From assembly GCA_013399115.1 (NCBI GenBank), contig VXAA01000170.1, positions 197,211 to 261,210 of the forward strand: a stretch of 64,000 nt of DNA, given 5' to 3'. The DNA comes from Anseranas semipalmata (Eukaryota; Chordata; Aves; Anseriformes; Anseranatidae). The position numbers and the translations under genes are program-made. Of the stretch, positions 45,301-60,300 are shown in pieces; position 1 is the stretch's first letter; each line of letters starts with the position of its first letter. Under the pieces are notes generated by a model. That model searched no databases and had not been told where the DNA came from. It saw only the letters and a list, made by a program, of their open reading frames with translations.

Positions 45301-48300
45301 CCGTGGTTATGCATTGAGCATGTAAAATTACTTTCTCTCTACTGGATTTTCATCTTTGCTAAGGAAAGATTGGAATTTAATCTGCTCGCATGGTTGGAAT
45401 AAACCAGTTTTGTGAAACTGCTCTTGATGTTTTGTCACTTTTGTTATCATTTTTCCCAGGGTGAAATTCACAGAGTGAGGTCGGATGGATCTAACAGGAC
45501 AGTTTTTGCTCCAGCAGCTGTTATTGGTGCACCTATTGGCCTAGCATTGGACTGGATATCTGCAAACCTTTATTACAGTAACCCAGGGACACAGTCAATT
45601 GAGGTAATTATTTAAGAAGGGCAATTGAAAACTAAGAGTCTAGATAATTTGCTACTATGTATACAGTTTGAAATTAGAACTATTTTTTAGTGAAAAACTG
45701 AAATTAGATTTCCTTTTTTTTTTTTAAAGCAAATAAATAGTATGAAGAAAAGTGATTTACACACTTGAAGAAACAAACCTAAATTTGAGCATAGTCAAAA
45801 ATATTTTGAAAGCAGTATATTCTAGGAACTTTATTTGTGCATGGATCTCTTTTTTCTTCAAGTCAGTAGGCTTCTGGTGTTTGACACACAAACTTTCATA
45901 ACACAATAGTTACTACTATTATTACTGATTTCACTTCAAGTTAAAGATCCCAGTGCAATGCCTCTGACAGTAAAGGAATGTTGCCATCAAATGCAGTAAG
46001 ATCCATCCCAAATGCTTTGATACCATGTTATGTAGCTTCCTGGAGACTAGCAATCTGATGATATGGGAAGAATAAACTGCCATTTATCGTAGGGAAATAG
46101 AGAATAAGCAATATGTAATACAGTGATGAATGTGAATGCACCCAGTCATGAATTCCCTTGTGCTAAAATATAAATACATACTATTAAATTAAAAGTCATC
46201 TAATTTAAACAAGTAAAAGGTAATACTTTTTAAAGCAGCATTTCGTCAACCCATTCAGCCTGTAATGCTATCAAGATATTATGGAAGTTGAAACATTAGC
46301 TATTTTTAAACCTAGGATACTTATTTATTAACAAAGGCAGGTTCTGAGCTGCAAGCAGCTGCTTCAAGGAGTGCATGTGAGAGAAGATCATTAGAGTACC
46401 AAGCAATGTACTTTTTCTTCATAGTGTTTGAGAAAGTTTTCTGCAATTTCAACTCCCAGTGGATTTAGGCTTCCTTCCTTAATCTGAAAATTTATCCTAA
46501 GTTCTATATTACATGCTCTGACCAATTCGATGTTTGCGTAGGTCCTGAAGCTGCATGGTGAAGTAATGTACAGGAAAACTCTGATCACCAATGATGGTAC
46601 CTCTCTGGGAGCTGGAATGCCGATTGGTTTGACAGTTGATCCAGCAAGAGGGTAAATTTCTAAAATTTCAGTTGTTTTGCATGAGTATTTTCTCCGCATT
46701 TTTCCTAATTTTTAGGGTCTTCAGCTTCAGTCCCAGATTTGACATAGTTTTGGTTTTTTCATGTTTGTGCACAATTTATTCTTTTTAAGGCCTACAAAAT
46801 AATTGCATGACTACATAAATTGTTGCATGGATGTACATTCTCCTTAATTTACCGTTTACTTGCATGCTAACATTCATTTTTTTTTAAATTAAGAAGGATC
46901 TCAGAATATTATGATTGTGAAAAAATCTTTGTAAAATGGGAACTCAGAGTAAAGAGAATTACAAAGTCTTTCTTCATAATATCTTGTGAAGTCTGTTTTG
47001 AGGCCTGTCAATAATAAAGACACTACACAGGAAGAATGTCACATGTTAAATACTGTAGTACTAAATACGATTTTACTACTCTATCCCAAAAACGGGAACC
47101 CTATACATTAGTCTGCAAATGGAATTAATAGAGCTGTATTTATTTATTTATTTCAGCAAGTACGCAAAATTGCAATATGGTGCTTTTTTTTTTTTCCAAA
47201 ATCACAGTGTTTCATAGGACCATATTAGTCATGAGACTGTCCTGCTGGTAACCTGGCAGGCTTTCAGATGAATTGATGCCCCTACTTGGGAGTCTGGTTG
47301 CCATGTGCCCTAGCTGTTCTTCAGCAACTGAGGCCAGAGCAGTGCACATATTCCTCAGAGGCAGTTAATCAAATTTTCTTTCATACAGATTTTTTGAACT
47401 TGCAATTTTAATTCCAAATTGGAACCAAACTTACTGTTGAAACTTTGCAACTACCTTTGAAACAGAATTATTATTCTCCTGTCTTCTTGTTATACTACTA
47501 ATAATCTGCTGAGTTTACCTGCTGACAGTATTGTGGGTGATACAGGAGAGCACGTGGATTTCTGAAAGTGGTTTAACAGGCATTGTTCTTTTAAAACAAG
47601 ATCTCTTTTTCATTGAGGTCCAATTCAATGTGATCTCTATTCATCATATGCCGAAGTATTTGGCTGAGGAAGGAGATGGATTTAAACGTATGCTTTAGTC
47701 ACTCTGGGCCACTGTTCTCCTTCACCAGCTTTGCTAACAGTTGTGATAATGTGTTACAGAAAGCTGTATTGGACGGACCAGGGAACTGACAGTGGAGTCC
47801 CAGCAAAGGTTGCCAGTGCAAACATGGATGGGTCAAACATACAAACCCTCTTCACTGGCAACCTGGATCATGTGGAGTTCATTACCGTTGACATTAAGGA
47901 ACAAAAATTGTACTGGGCTGTCACAAGCACAGGAGTGGTAGGAGATGCTTTTTTAATACTTGCTTTGTTACCTGTTTATCTTTCTATGTGTGTGTGATTC
48001 ACAAGAGTAATTCAGTTACTTTAGTTTACTCATTTAAGTTGGAGTTGCAGGGCCAAGCAAAATCTGAATAACAGTTGTTACTGGTTACCCTTAAAAATGT
48101 GATGACTTGAATGGAGCAACGTTGTTATCATCCTGCTGACCCTTTCCTTCCTACCTATGGAAGGTACATAAAGATCTTATGCATGAAGAGATTTTAGTAG
48201 CATATGTTGTATTTTAATTCTGCATTGTAACATTGAACTCATAGTAAGCTTTAAATTGATTTCTTAGATTGAGAAAGGCAATGTGGATGGTACAAATCGT

Positions 48301-51300
48301 GTGACTCTGGTGGTTCATCTTTCTCATCCATGGGGAATTGCTGTATATGATACCTTTCTGTACTATACTGATCGAGATTATGAAGTTATTGAACGAGTTG
48401 ACAAGTCTACTGGAGCAAACAAAGTAGTACTGAGAGACAACGTCCCAAGACTGAAGTGCCTGCGAGTGTATTATAGAGACAGTGAGTATTTGCTAAAGAG
48501 GTATTTCAAGATTTCCAACTTGTGAAAACTCAAGCTTCCATTAGAGACAAATTCATGCTTTTTAAAAACAAGTTGTTTGATGTGTCAGAAGCTTTTACCT
48601 CATTTTGGTAAAGAGTTGTTCCACCATCCTCTTAAGGCATCTATTCACATGCGTACTTTTATGAAAATATTATCAGTGTAAAATTGACTAAATAACAAAT
48701 CCTGTTACTTTAGCTTCAGATGTATGTATCTGTTTTATCTGACTCTTGGCCCCATTGATCTTAAATGACAAGAAACCAGCAAATAGATTACTAACACGTA
48801 TGTGCTTAAATGGTGATTAAGATCTTTATTTTTGCCAGCTGGTTGTTAATACTATGCAAGTATATGAGTTTGGTTGTATATCTGCAGGAGTCTGTGATGA
48901 TACAGTTCAGATTTTTGTGTGTTGCCACATCATCTTTTCACAGATTCTGCTGGTTCCTCAAATGGCTGCAGTAATAATATTGGAGTCTGCCAACAACTTT
49001 GCCTACCAGTACCTGGTGGATTATTCTCCTGTGCATGTGCTACTGGCTTTCAGCTAAATCCTGATAACAGAACCTGTTCTCCATATAGTTCATTTGTAGT
49101 TGTTTCTATGCTTTCTGCAATTAAAGGATTTAGTTTAGAGACATCTGATCACTCTGAAGCCATGGTACCACTGGCAGGAAGAGGTACGTTAAAATTATAG
49201 TAAGAGGAAATCTTATAATGCCTAATATTTTGGCATTTCTTGCCTGCATACTACATGTTTTAAATAAGTTTATTTATATTAAAGATAAGTACTTTTCAAA
49301 ACATTTCAGGACGAAATGCGCTTCACGTGGATGTTCACATGCCCTCCGGTTTCATTTACTGGTGTGACTTCAGTAGCACAGTTTCTTCTCAGAATGCAAT
49401 ACGTAAAATTAAACCTGATGGTTCTTACTTTAGAAATGTTGTTACAAATGGAATAGGACGAAATGGAATCCGTGGCATTGCAATTGACTGGGTAGCAGGT
49501 AAGCATAGCTGAATTTAGAAGAATGTTATTCTTTACACACTGTAAAACTTTTAGATTAATATAAACACATTCTAAAGGAACTATTTTGAATGGAAGTCAT
49601 ATATGATTTTAACTGTGTCTATGGACTGATTTTAAAACAAAAGAAAGTAATGAATGCCTCTTACGTTTATATACATATAAAATGAAAGTTTGTGTATCTT
49701 TTGGTTTATGAGCTAGATATAAAATGATAAACAGAGTAAATGTATAAAGTCTTTCCTCGCCTGATGCTTTCGTATTTATCTCAGCTTTCTTTTCTTACCT
49801 TTGCATTCCTAAGTAGCTGTTATCAGTATACTACTGTACTTTACAGCCACAGTGAAGCACATGTACCAGAGGAGAGTGCACAAAAGCTGTCTGATGATGT
49901 TGTTGATAGGGAGAAGGGCTTTTCGTTTACCCTTAGTCAGCTGTGTGAAAATCCTATAAATTTTACTGAAAAGTAAAGAAAGCAGAAGAAATGCTTTGTC
50001 TCTAAACTTTAATTTTCCCTTTCACAGTTCCCATTTCTATTTAAACAAACATTAGAGATTAATTAAAATATTAACACTTCAGAAAGTGCTCATCAACACT
50101 AAATAGCTGACCACTGCCAGTAATATTTCTATTTTATACATATACATGCTGTATGTATGTTTTGCAAAAGTTCTTCTGGAGATTGATAGGCTAGTTGGGG
50201 GGGGGGGGGTGGGAATAATCAGCTACCATGTACGCTTAATTTAGTTACTGTATACAGTGCCATGCCACAACACGGATTTCATAGTTGTGTGTTGTGAAAG
50301 GTAAGGGGATAAGAGTATGGAAGGCCAAGCCAAAGGCAGCTCTAAATTACCAATAAATATTTTAGATAAATATTTAAGATTGAAAAAAATAAAGAACAAC
50401 TGTGGTTAATGCAATTTTGATTGTATACCAATGATTTTCTCTATAGAAATCATCAAGGATTTAGAAAATGACTGTTGTCATTTTGGGTATCTCTTTTCTA
50501 ATTCGTCAAAGTGGAGGCAAGTACTTTGTGGTCCTAACTTCTAAGATGTTTATGGGTATTCATTTTATAGTTTTGTATTTTATCAGCTCCTGTTTCACAG
50601 GTGGTAATGCTGTGTATTAACTTTCTGTTTTGTCATTCTGCTTTGTTTTTCTCACTTTTTTAAATACAGGAAATCTTTATTTTACAAATGCATTCCTGAC
50701 AGAGACTTTTATAGAAGTTTTGCGTTTAAACACAACTTACCGCCGTGTTTTGCTTAAAACTACCATAGATATGCCAAGGCACATAGTAGTAGACCCAAAA
50801 AACAGATACCTGTTCTGGGCAGATTATGGGCAAAATCCGAAGATCGAACGTGCATTTCTGGACTGCACCAACAGAACAGTTCTGGTGTCTGAGGGCATTG
50901 TCACACCTCGTGGGTTGGCCATAGATCACAGCAATGGCTACATTTACTGGGTGGATGATTCCTTAGATATGATTGCAAGAATTCAGCCTGATGGTGGTGA
51001 TGTTGAAATTGTGCGTTATGGCAGTCGTTATCCAACTCCATATGGTATCACTGTCTTTGGGAATTCTATGATCTGGGTGGATCGGAACCTGAAGAAAGTC
51101 TTCCAAGCCAGCAAGGAGCCAGGCAATACTGATCAGCCAACAGTAATAAGAGACAACATTAATTGGTTAAGGGATGTTACCATTTACAACAGTCATTTTC
51201 AGTCACGTTCACCTCTTGACATCAACAACAATCCTTGCGTGGACAACAATGGAGGCTGTTCCCATCTGTGTTTTGCCCTGCCTGATGTGCAAACACCCAA

Positions 51301-54300
51301 ATGTGGTTGTGCCTTTGGAACATTGGGCAGTGATGGCAGGAGATGTTCCATTTCAACAGATGATTACTTGATTTTTGCCCTTGAGAATGCCATCAGAAGT
51401 ATCCACCTAGATCCTGAAAATCACAGTCCTCCCTTCCGCACAGTCAATGTGTTAAGAACTGCAGTGGCCCTGGATTTTGACAGCCTAAACAACCGAATAT
51501 ATTTTACACAAAGTTATCCTTCTGCGACAGGAAGAATCAGCTACATTAGTATTTACTCCGGAGTTAGCACTCCAACAGTAGTTGCATCTGGTAAGTGCAC
51601 TGAATTGTGATTCAAAATAATCAGATATTGAAAAAAATGGGCTGTAGCACCTATCACTAGGTCAGCAGGTATTTTTTTGCTAATTATCAAGGTAGACTGT
51701 TTAATTAAGATAACTGATTAAATGCTCCTTTTGACTCTTCTGCTCATTTTTTTCCTCTTCTGAGTCTTATTTCATCTTGATCATAATGAAAAGGAAGTAT
51801 AAAACTGGTTAAATATTATTATGTATTTTTAGTAGTTTTAAGATTGCAGCAAGTACCATAGAGATACAGAAGGATACTGTGAATTTATCGCTATGGAAAG
51901 ACAAACTATATGGGTTTAATACAGAAGTGAAACACCTGTAATGCTACTGGCTATTATTGTGTTTGTTAAAACATTTTTGAATTATTATGATTATGTACAG
52001 TCTCCAGTTTTTCCTCTGACTTGCTGTTTGCTGCCAATCAGATCCCTGTGGCTGTTGTGGGAGGAGCAAATCTTCAGAAGAGTGAGATGAGGGAAGCAAG
52101 GTAGCAGGTCAGTTCAGGGAGGGCATTTAGTGGGGCCAGAGGTTGAATGAAGCAGAGTTCAGAGAGAAAATTAGATGACTAGCAGGCTGTGTTTTGAGAA
52201 AGCCAGTAGTTGCTCCTAATGCTTGCTTGATTAAACTGCGTAAGTATGCCGGACTGATGGACAGCTTACGTCCTCATTTCAGCGCATCTTGCTGTTAAAG
52301 GTAGAGTGGAACTGCACCTTCTCTGGATGAGCTCAGAAGGATTTGCATCTTGAAGTCTTCCCTATTACCGTCCTCTCTTCTGTGACACAATCTGTCATAG
52401 TGCCTGGGTCCCCCTCTAGTAAAAGTACAAAATGAGGACAAACCAATGTCTCTTCTGTATCTACCTCTGCCGGTTTTGGTGCTCTCTGAACTCACAGGAT
52501 GGAGTGAGGGGTGATTCCTGTTACTTCTTGGAGAATAGCAACCAGTACTTAGGTCTATGTGAGGAAAAGGTCTTTTCAGCCCTTTTCAATACACAGGACT
52601 GCCAAAGTCTGAAGTATTAGTTCTTCAGATTTTAAACAGACAAATTTGCATTGATACCAATGGTATTTCAAGGAAATCTTGTTGTTACTACATTGTAATA
52701 GATGAAGAGTATTGCAGTATCTCAGGAAACTGTACTGAACTTTTTGTTTGTGTGTTTGCGTGTATCTAAGACCTGGGGACTCCAGATGGCATAGCCTTTG
52801 ACTGGATCAATAACAGAGTTTACTACAGTGACTACCTCAATCAGACTATCAGCTCAATGGCTGTGGATGGCTCTAACCGCACTGTGATTGCCCGGGTTCC
52901 ACGACCAAGAGCCATTGTATTGGATCCCTGCAGAGGGTATGTGTTGCACTTTGTATGCTTTATCTTGACTGCAGGTGAACCTGTAGTTTGGGCTTTGATG
53001 AAGACTGCCAGATGCTTCATGTTCTAAGTCCTAGGTTCTAGATGCTCATAACTGTCCTGGATATAACTCTTTATGTTTAAGTTTTTGAGCTGATCTCAGC
53101 CTCAGAGATTTGAATTTTCTTCAGAGATTTTTAGAACATTTGTGAATGTGTAGTGTATGAGGCTCCTGTAATTGAGGTTGGGAGCCAGGTATTAGGGGGT
53201 AAATGAGAATGATTTTCAAAGCAGGTGTTTATCAAGCAACTAACCATCCTCCATTTGCTGTGTAAGACAGAGAAACAAAAGGTATCTGTTGACACCAAGA
53301 TTTCTTCAAGATGATCATATCTTGATAATCAGGTGGCACTGCCAAGAGATGTATCCATTTAGAGTTGTATATGATCTTTCGTTTCTTCTGGTGTTGTGTT
53401 TCCTGAGTGCCTCAAAAATTTTTTTGGTTTTAATATCAAAACATCTCTGAGAGGCTGGGGGCAGTATTAGACTGTATTTCAAATGAAGAAAGATAAGAAA
53501 GAGAATATTTGACTTTACTGGATTCTCACAGGAGCTGGAAGAACTTTTCTGAAGTTCACTCCAGTGGAGCCCAGTTATCCCTGCTAGAAAATCCCTTTGT
53601 AAATGTGAGACAAAACAGAGCAAGAAATTCTTTTCCCCTGGTTTTGCACTCCACAGTTCAGTGGGAGTCACCAGGGTGGAGATACAAGCTTTCTTTGTTG
53701 AAAATAAAACTTTTCAATCATGTTATTGACAGGTATATGTACTGGACTGACTGGAGTTCCAATGCAAAGATAGAACGAGCTACACTTGGAGGAAACTTCA
53801 GAACACCTATTGTAAGCACCGATCTGGTATGGCCAAATGGGCTTACCCTGGACTATGAAGAACAGCGGCTATACTGGGCTGATGCAAACCTGTATGTATT
53901 GACAACACAGTTGTTGATTTGCATTAGGTTAATTTTTGAATAGGTCTATTTATTTTTCATCTTTTTTTTTCCTGTTTTTTCAGCATTTCAGTTGAATTTG
54001 ACAATTTGTATACTAGAATATTAAGAATTATTTGATAGCAATGCAATATCAATTCTTGGTATTGATGTGGAACTGCTGTACCCTAAGAAGTTCTGTGATG
54101 TCACAAGATAGATTTAGTCCAGGGCTCTATGGAATTTATATCCACTGGCAGTTTGTTCATCTTACTTTCAACTCCAGGATTTTTATAAGCATCTTCTCTT
54201 ACACATACACTACAGTGCACATTTTGCATTTATTTCTCAGGGTTAATGGCTGTCACTTGTGGAATTTGGCATCAAGTTCATGCTTTTGCCAACCAGACAG

Positions 54301-57300
54301 AATCCTACCCTTCATTGTATGCCACCGTAATTTCTGTCATCAGCGGGAAAGTGTTTAAAAATAGTTTAATTTAGTTTAGAATTCAAATTCACCCATGTTC
54401 TCAGAGAAATCACTGCAGCAATCAGACTTTCCTCCTCAGGTTTGTTCGGAATAGCAGTTCCTTTGCAGGCTTCTCCTCTGCTGCTGTGACAGAAAGATGT
54501 CTGTAATGTAGCTCTTATGGTCTGTGCCTCTATGGGATCTTCTGGAAGGAAGGCATCCTTACATGGATTAATCTGTGTGCAGGGAATCTGTCATGGGACC
54601 CTGTGTCCTAGGGATCCTGTTACAGATGCGGAATGTCAAATGAGACATCCTCCTCTCTTTTAGACTTTAGTTAATGGTGGAAGGGCAACAGATACCTAAA
54701 CAGCATGAACTCTTCTATATTCCGACTTTCATGTGCAGGGGAGAGGGGTCCTCATTTTCTTAAAGAGGTCCTTTACCCCTACTTCAGAGGGACAGATACT
54801 AGCATGGGGTAAGATATGAGGAACAGGCACTCAGTATGACAGTGCTCCTTAGCTCTCAATGCCTCAAGAGAACACAAAGGCCACCTGTATCTTCTCCCCC
54901 ATTTTTCCTCCTGATTATTCTCATCTTCTTTATTCTAGTCTCCCCAAGGTGTCATCCCTCTTTCTCTAAAATGGTGTTTCTATTCTTTTGTTCTAGACCG
55001 TCATGTGGCCTTGTAAGCCTTGTGATATCATTGGGCACCCATGCAACTCTCAAGATACATCTCAAGGAGATAGAATATATGTGCTAGTTGTAATCTGTTA
55101 CTCTCCTAGATCTTCACATTGCTACATGCAAAATAGTGAGGATCTCTCGCCAGTTAACATTCTGACACTAGGGAGCTATATGTACAGGGCTCCCACTGAG
55201 AACTTCCCTGTGGAATGGAAGGGAGAAATTGTCTCAGCCTATACTGCAAAAGAGTTGCATATGCGCTTGTTTAATTTTGTAGAAGCAAAATTGTATAGAA
55301 AAGTACTTTCCTGCACTTTTCCCACAACTATTCTTTCACATCAAAGCTTTTGCCTTGTAAGTTATCTGCCTACTATTATTTTCCTTTAATAATTACTAAA
55401 ATTCTGCTTTTTCTTCTGCTTATATGAAATGCAGCTTTTTACTTCCCATTAATGATGACAGAGGAGGTGTTCCGCTCATTGAGAATTTTTTATCTGCACA
55501 TTTTCTAGTTAGCTATTTCCATTCTTACTTGACCCACATAAATGCCATAAATATAATTGGTAATAATTATATTTAGTCTCTAGGGGAGACTTAAACATGT
55601 TTGCTTTGAGGTTAGATAAAATAAGTTCAAGTGATTTTCTTACTGCTAATGCTAAGACTGTTGTTAGACTGTTTCTGTGTTTTCTTCTGGTGGCTTGAAC
55701 CAAAGGGTGGAGCTTCCTCGTGTAGTCTCCAACAACATTTGACCCTTCTGAATTCACACGAGTGGCAATTCAGTGGCAGTGATGAACAGAAAGAGAGGCT
55801 GCTAGCAGGAAGAAAATGATCGGGTGTGACGTGTTGAGTCCCACAGCTTCCTTATCCTTACCCTCCATAGAGCCATTCTGGGATTCTTATTAGCTCCTTT
55901 TCAGAAGCTTGTGTGTGAAAGACACCACAGCTTCTTAGAGAACTTTTCTGTTCCCTTGATGTTCCATGAACGCCACTCAGTGTCTTAGGCATTATGCCTT
56001 CATGCATAAGCATACACACTGCCCTACATTTATCTGGTCTTTAGAAATGAGTGTTAAGAGCAGTGCAGTTGAGTGATGCTGTACTTGATGGAGCAGAGAC
56101 AACCTGAAGAGTGTTCTTTCTGTCAGTAAGCGGTTGGCAGCCTTGTTATGTAAACGTTACAGTGTGACTGGTCTGATCATCGAGATGTTGGGAGCTGGAG
56201 GCAAGGAGCTGCCTTTATCCATGCTTATTCTTGTTCTGCTGCCTTCAACTTGCTGACAGTACCTCATCTCACGTTCAGAATTTAATTATATCCTGATGCT
56301 TTTCTGCTAAGCTCTTTCTGTTCCTATGAAGAACTCCATCTGTTACTTATTAATTCTTGTTATCCTCTTTGCAAATAACTTTTGAATGTCCTCCATTTTC
56401 TCTTCTCTTATATTTTATTCTTGTACAGTCTGCCTATCTCAGACAGGAATCTGTATGGTGAAAGGGGTATCTAACATTTATGGTCATTTTATAAACAATT
56501 TTTAGAAATAATGGCCTTGTATGAATAGTACATATCGAGTCTCCTGGCATCAGCATGTCTTCTCCTGCTTCCCCCTGACCTTTGTTGAAGTGGTCATTAT
56601 TAGATTGGGAATAGCTGAAGGGAGAGAGCCAGTGACAAGGTGGTTGTGGCTCAGTAGCGCTGTCTGCGGCAAGCGAAGAATGGTCCACATACAGCAGGAA
56701 TGTGTCTGTCAAAGAACTTTGAGCTGAGCCTTGATTTTCCAAGGTTCCTTGAGATCTTGCTTGTTGGAATTTTGTTTATCATTGCAAGAAGAAGGTAGAA
56801 TCAAAAATGAAAGATCAAATATGAAGAAATTATTTTTTATGATATATTATTTATGTTTATCGTATGTTATATGTATAGTGGTTATTATATATTAGAACTG
56901 TTTTTCTCTTCTGTATTCTTATGTGAGAAATAATAAAAAATGTGTATTCATAGTCTCATGAATTTGCTGTATTTCTGGATTGTGTAGATTTGGATCTGCA
57001 GAAGATAAAACTGAAATAAAAATGTGTCCCATTTCAAGGGACTGTTGGTTTTCTCCAGGTACAAGAAGTTATCATACCTATTCCAAAAGCGTATTCTCTC
57101 ATGAAGTTTTGCATTCACTTTAGCTCTCAGTAGAGTAGTTTAAAAATTTCAATCTACAGTCTGATTAATTCCAGTGCATTATTGTATCAGTATTGCAGAG
57201 CTACTACTCTGCATCGCTATTGAAGCCATAGTCTGAAAAATTTGAGATTCTTAACTCATAACACCACCCTACATATTGGTGCACATTACTGAAATGGGGA

Positions 57301-60300
57301 ATACTAGTCACAGAATTAGGGCATGACCTTTTATATAAGTTGAAAGACTTCTTTTAAGATGTCATTATTTCTTTATCATTTTAGGCAAAAGATTGAGAGA
57401 TGCACTCTCACTGGTACAAATCGTGAGGTGATTGTTAGCACAGCTCTGCATCCGTTTGCAATGACATTGTTTGATCAACACATATATTGGACAGACTGGA
57501 ACACACGAAGCATTTACCGAGCTAATAAATATGATGGGTCAGATCAGATTGTAATGATCATGAATCTTCCACAAAGACCAATGGATATTCATGTCTGGGC
57601 AAAAAGCAAGCAGCAGCAGTGTACCAACCCTTGCAACCAGTTCAATGGTGGTTGCAGTCACATTTGTGCACCAGGTAGGCTACTATGCTTGATGTCTGTA
57701 AGCTGTTAGTGTTGCCTGTATTAGAACTCATAGTATAATAGGTTTTAGTCGCACTGGGACAGCTAAAGTATTCCTTAGTGTTCCCCCTGATGGCAGGGGG
57801 CTTGGAATTAGATTATCTTTAAGGTCCCTTTCAATCCAAACCATTCTAAGATTCTAAATGTTTAATAACTATTTTATTTATATAATGCAGTCAAAATGAT
57901 TGCCGTTCAGGCCCATGGTATTTTGCCAACACACTTGAGGGTTTTCCCTGAGAATCTTCACAAATAAAATTCGTGTGTTTCTCTGATTTAAACCAAAACA
58001 ATTTTTTTTCTGAGATTTTAACTTTTATTTCCTCTAGGGTGGGATGTGAAGTGAGCTCAGCAGCATATGGTTACCTTAGGAATATATATTGATACACCAT
58101 ATACTGAATAGATACTTCCTATCACATATTTAAAAATTCTTTAAGGTCGCTATTTCTTTATTACATGATATTATGAAGTCTTTCCCTAATGGTTACATTT
58201 CCAAATAAAAGGTCTCTGTCTCATTTTAAATTTTGGGCAATTACTGAGAAGGTAGCACAAACTGATCCCTGTCTGCACTGTGGGGCAGGTGCATTTTTGA
58301 GTCATTGTCCCCAGAAACATATTCTGACTGTATCTTCAGCTGCATATTGGGGTGAGACCAGAGTGACGTATGTATCCCATCTTGTAACTCTCCTTGTGCA
58401 CACGTAAAGGGACAGTCAAAGTGCTTCAACAGGTCACCAGTCCAGATGGCCATGAAATCAGAATGGCAGTGTACCCCAAAGAACAAACCTGCTACAGAGC
58501 TGATTCATGCATTGTGGATTTCTGGAAATTATGATCCTTGACTCTGGAAAAACTCATTCAGTGCCTGCTTTCATTTTGAGGATCTTAAATGCCTTTAAAA
58601 AATCTGTCTTGACTGAAAACAACTCAAACTTCTCACTGATTTTGAGAAGAGCAGTTAGTCTAGTGCAAGGAGTTTGGAAAATTGTGTTTTGATGTTGAGG
58701 GATAGAGCCTCAGCTGGTGTAACTCTGATATTTGAAAGCATCAGAGGCCATCTTGCAGCCACCCAAAAAGTATTTGGACAGCAAACAGTTATTAAGGTAC
58801 TCTTAAGTTCTGATCTCAGTTTCTCTAGGGAGCTCTAAAGTAAAACTTCTGGGTTTCAATGGATTTGCATATGCTTAACTGAGATGAAAATCTGGCTAAG
58901 TAGCCACACTTCTGTCTAAGCAAGTAGATTTTACAGGAGTTGTGAGGATTTCATTGCATTGCATTTTCCAGTGTTATAGCTGTGAACAGTTTAACAGAAC
59001 CCTATCTAAAGCAGCAATGTTAAAATTACTTTGTTTTTTGTCTTTTTTTTTTTTTTAACTGTCACACATAAATCTAGGTCCCAATGGTGCAGAATGTCAG
59101 TGCCCATCTGAAGGTCGCTGGTATTTAGCCAATAATAACAAACACTGTATTGTGGATAGCGGTACCAGGTGTGATGCTGGTTTCTTCACGTGTCTGAATG
59201 GGCAGTGCATCTCAGAGCGATGGAAATGCGACAATGACAATGACTGTGGTGATGGCAGTGATGAGTTGGAGAGCGTGTGCGGTAAGCGTTTAAAATAACT
59301 GCGTGAGAAAGTCTGCATGCACACTTTGTCCTAGCTGTACAGTATTCTCTTGCTTGTACGGCTTTATGATCACACATCTTGTGGCTGCAGTTTGGATATG
59401 ATCCCCTGCTTGCTCATAGACTTTGTTTTACATCATGAGATCTGAATGGCAACTAATTTGCTCTAGAATCCAGAAGTGCTGTAGTATTAACTTTATATGA
59501 TGTATATCTAATTTCTAATTCGTTTAATTCAAATATGTATTTTACTTTTCATGCAGTACGTTTTGCAGCTGTGTTTGCCCTGGCAGGTAAAAACATTGTG
59601 ATTTGATTTGCTACTTTGTCAGAGAACTTAGATTACGTTTTATCCATGTATTTTGTTCTTTGTTTTTTATTTTTATTTTTATTTTTTTTAATATTTTCCT
59701 ATTTCATACAGCTTTCCATACTTGTCAGCCAACAGCTTTTACCTGTGGTAATGGGCGATGTGTACCCTATCATTACCGCTGTGATCACTACAATGACTGT
59801 GGAGACAATAGCGATGAGGTTGGCTGCTTATTCCGAGCTTGTGACTCCCACACAGAATTCACTTGCAATAATGGAAGGTGTATATCTCTTCAGTATGTCT
59901 GCAATGGAGTAAACAACTGTTATGATAATGGCACATCAGATGAGAGAAATTGCCGTAAGTTCATCCTAATTACCTAGTGTATATTTGAGTCTGTCTCTTT
60001 AGAGCAAAGAAGAGGCAGATCTCTTTGTGTGAAGAATATGACAAAGGCAGCAAAAAGGATAAAAGGTTTTTTATTTACATTACAGATTCTGCTTTGTGTT
60101 ATATTTAAGCAAACTGAATCCTTAATCTACCTTGATCCAACAAATACTAATAGAGTGCTTAATGTTAGGCTTCGTGAGTAGTCCCACTGACTTCAAAAAG
60201 ATTATTTCAATTGAGTTGGACACAGGGCCTACATTTTGCAGAATTCACCTTGAGTTTGACAGTGTGGATTTTTACTGTATACTTTGTATCATGCTACGTT

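Noticed and set aside
55003..55389. 128-codon frame in intron 41
   Set aside because: No LA, EGF or YWTD character and no credible splice sites in phase with exons 41 and 42.
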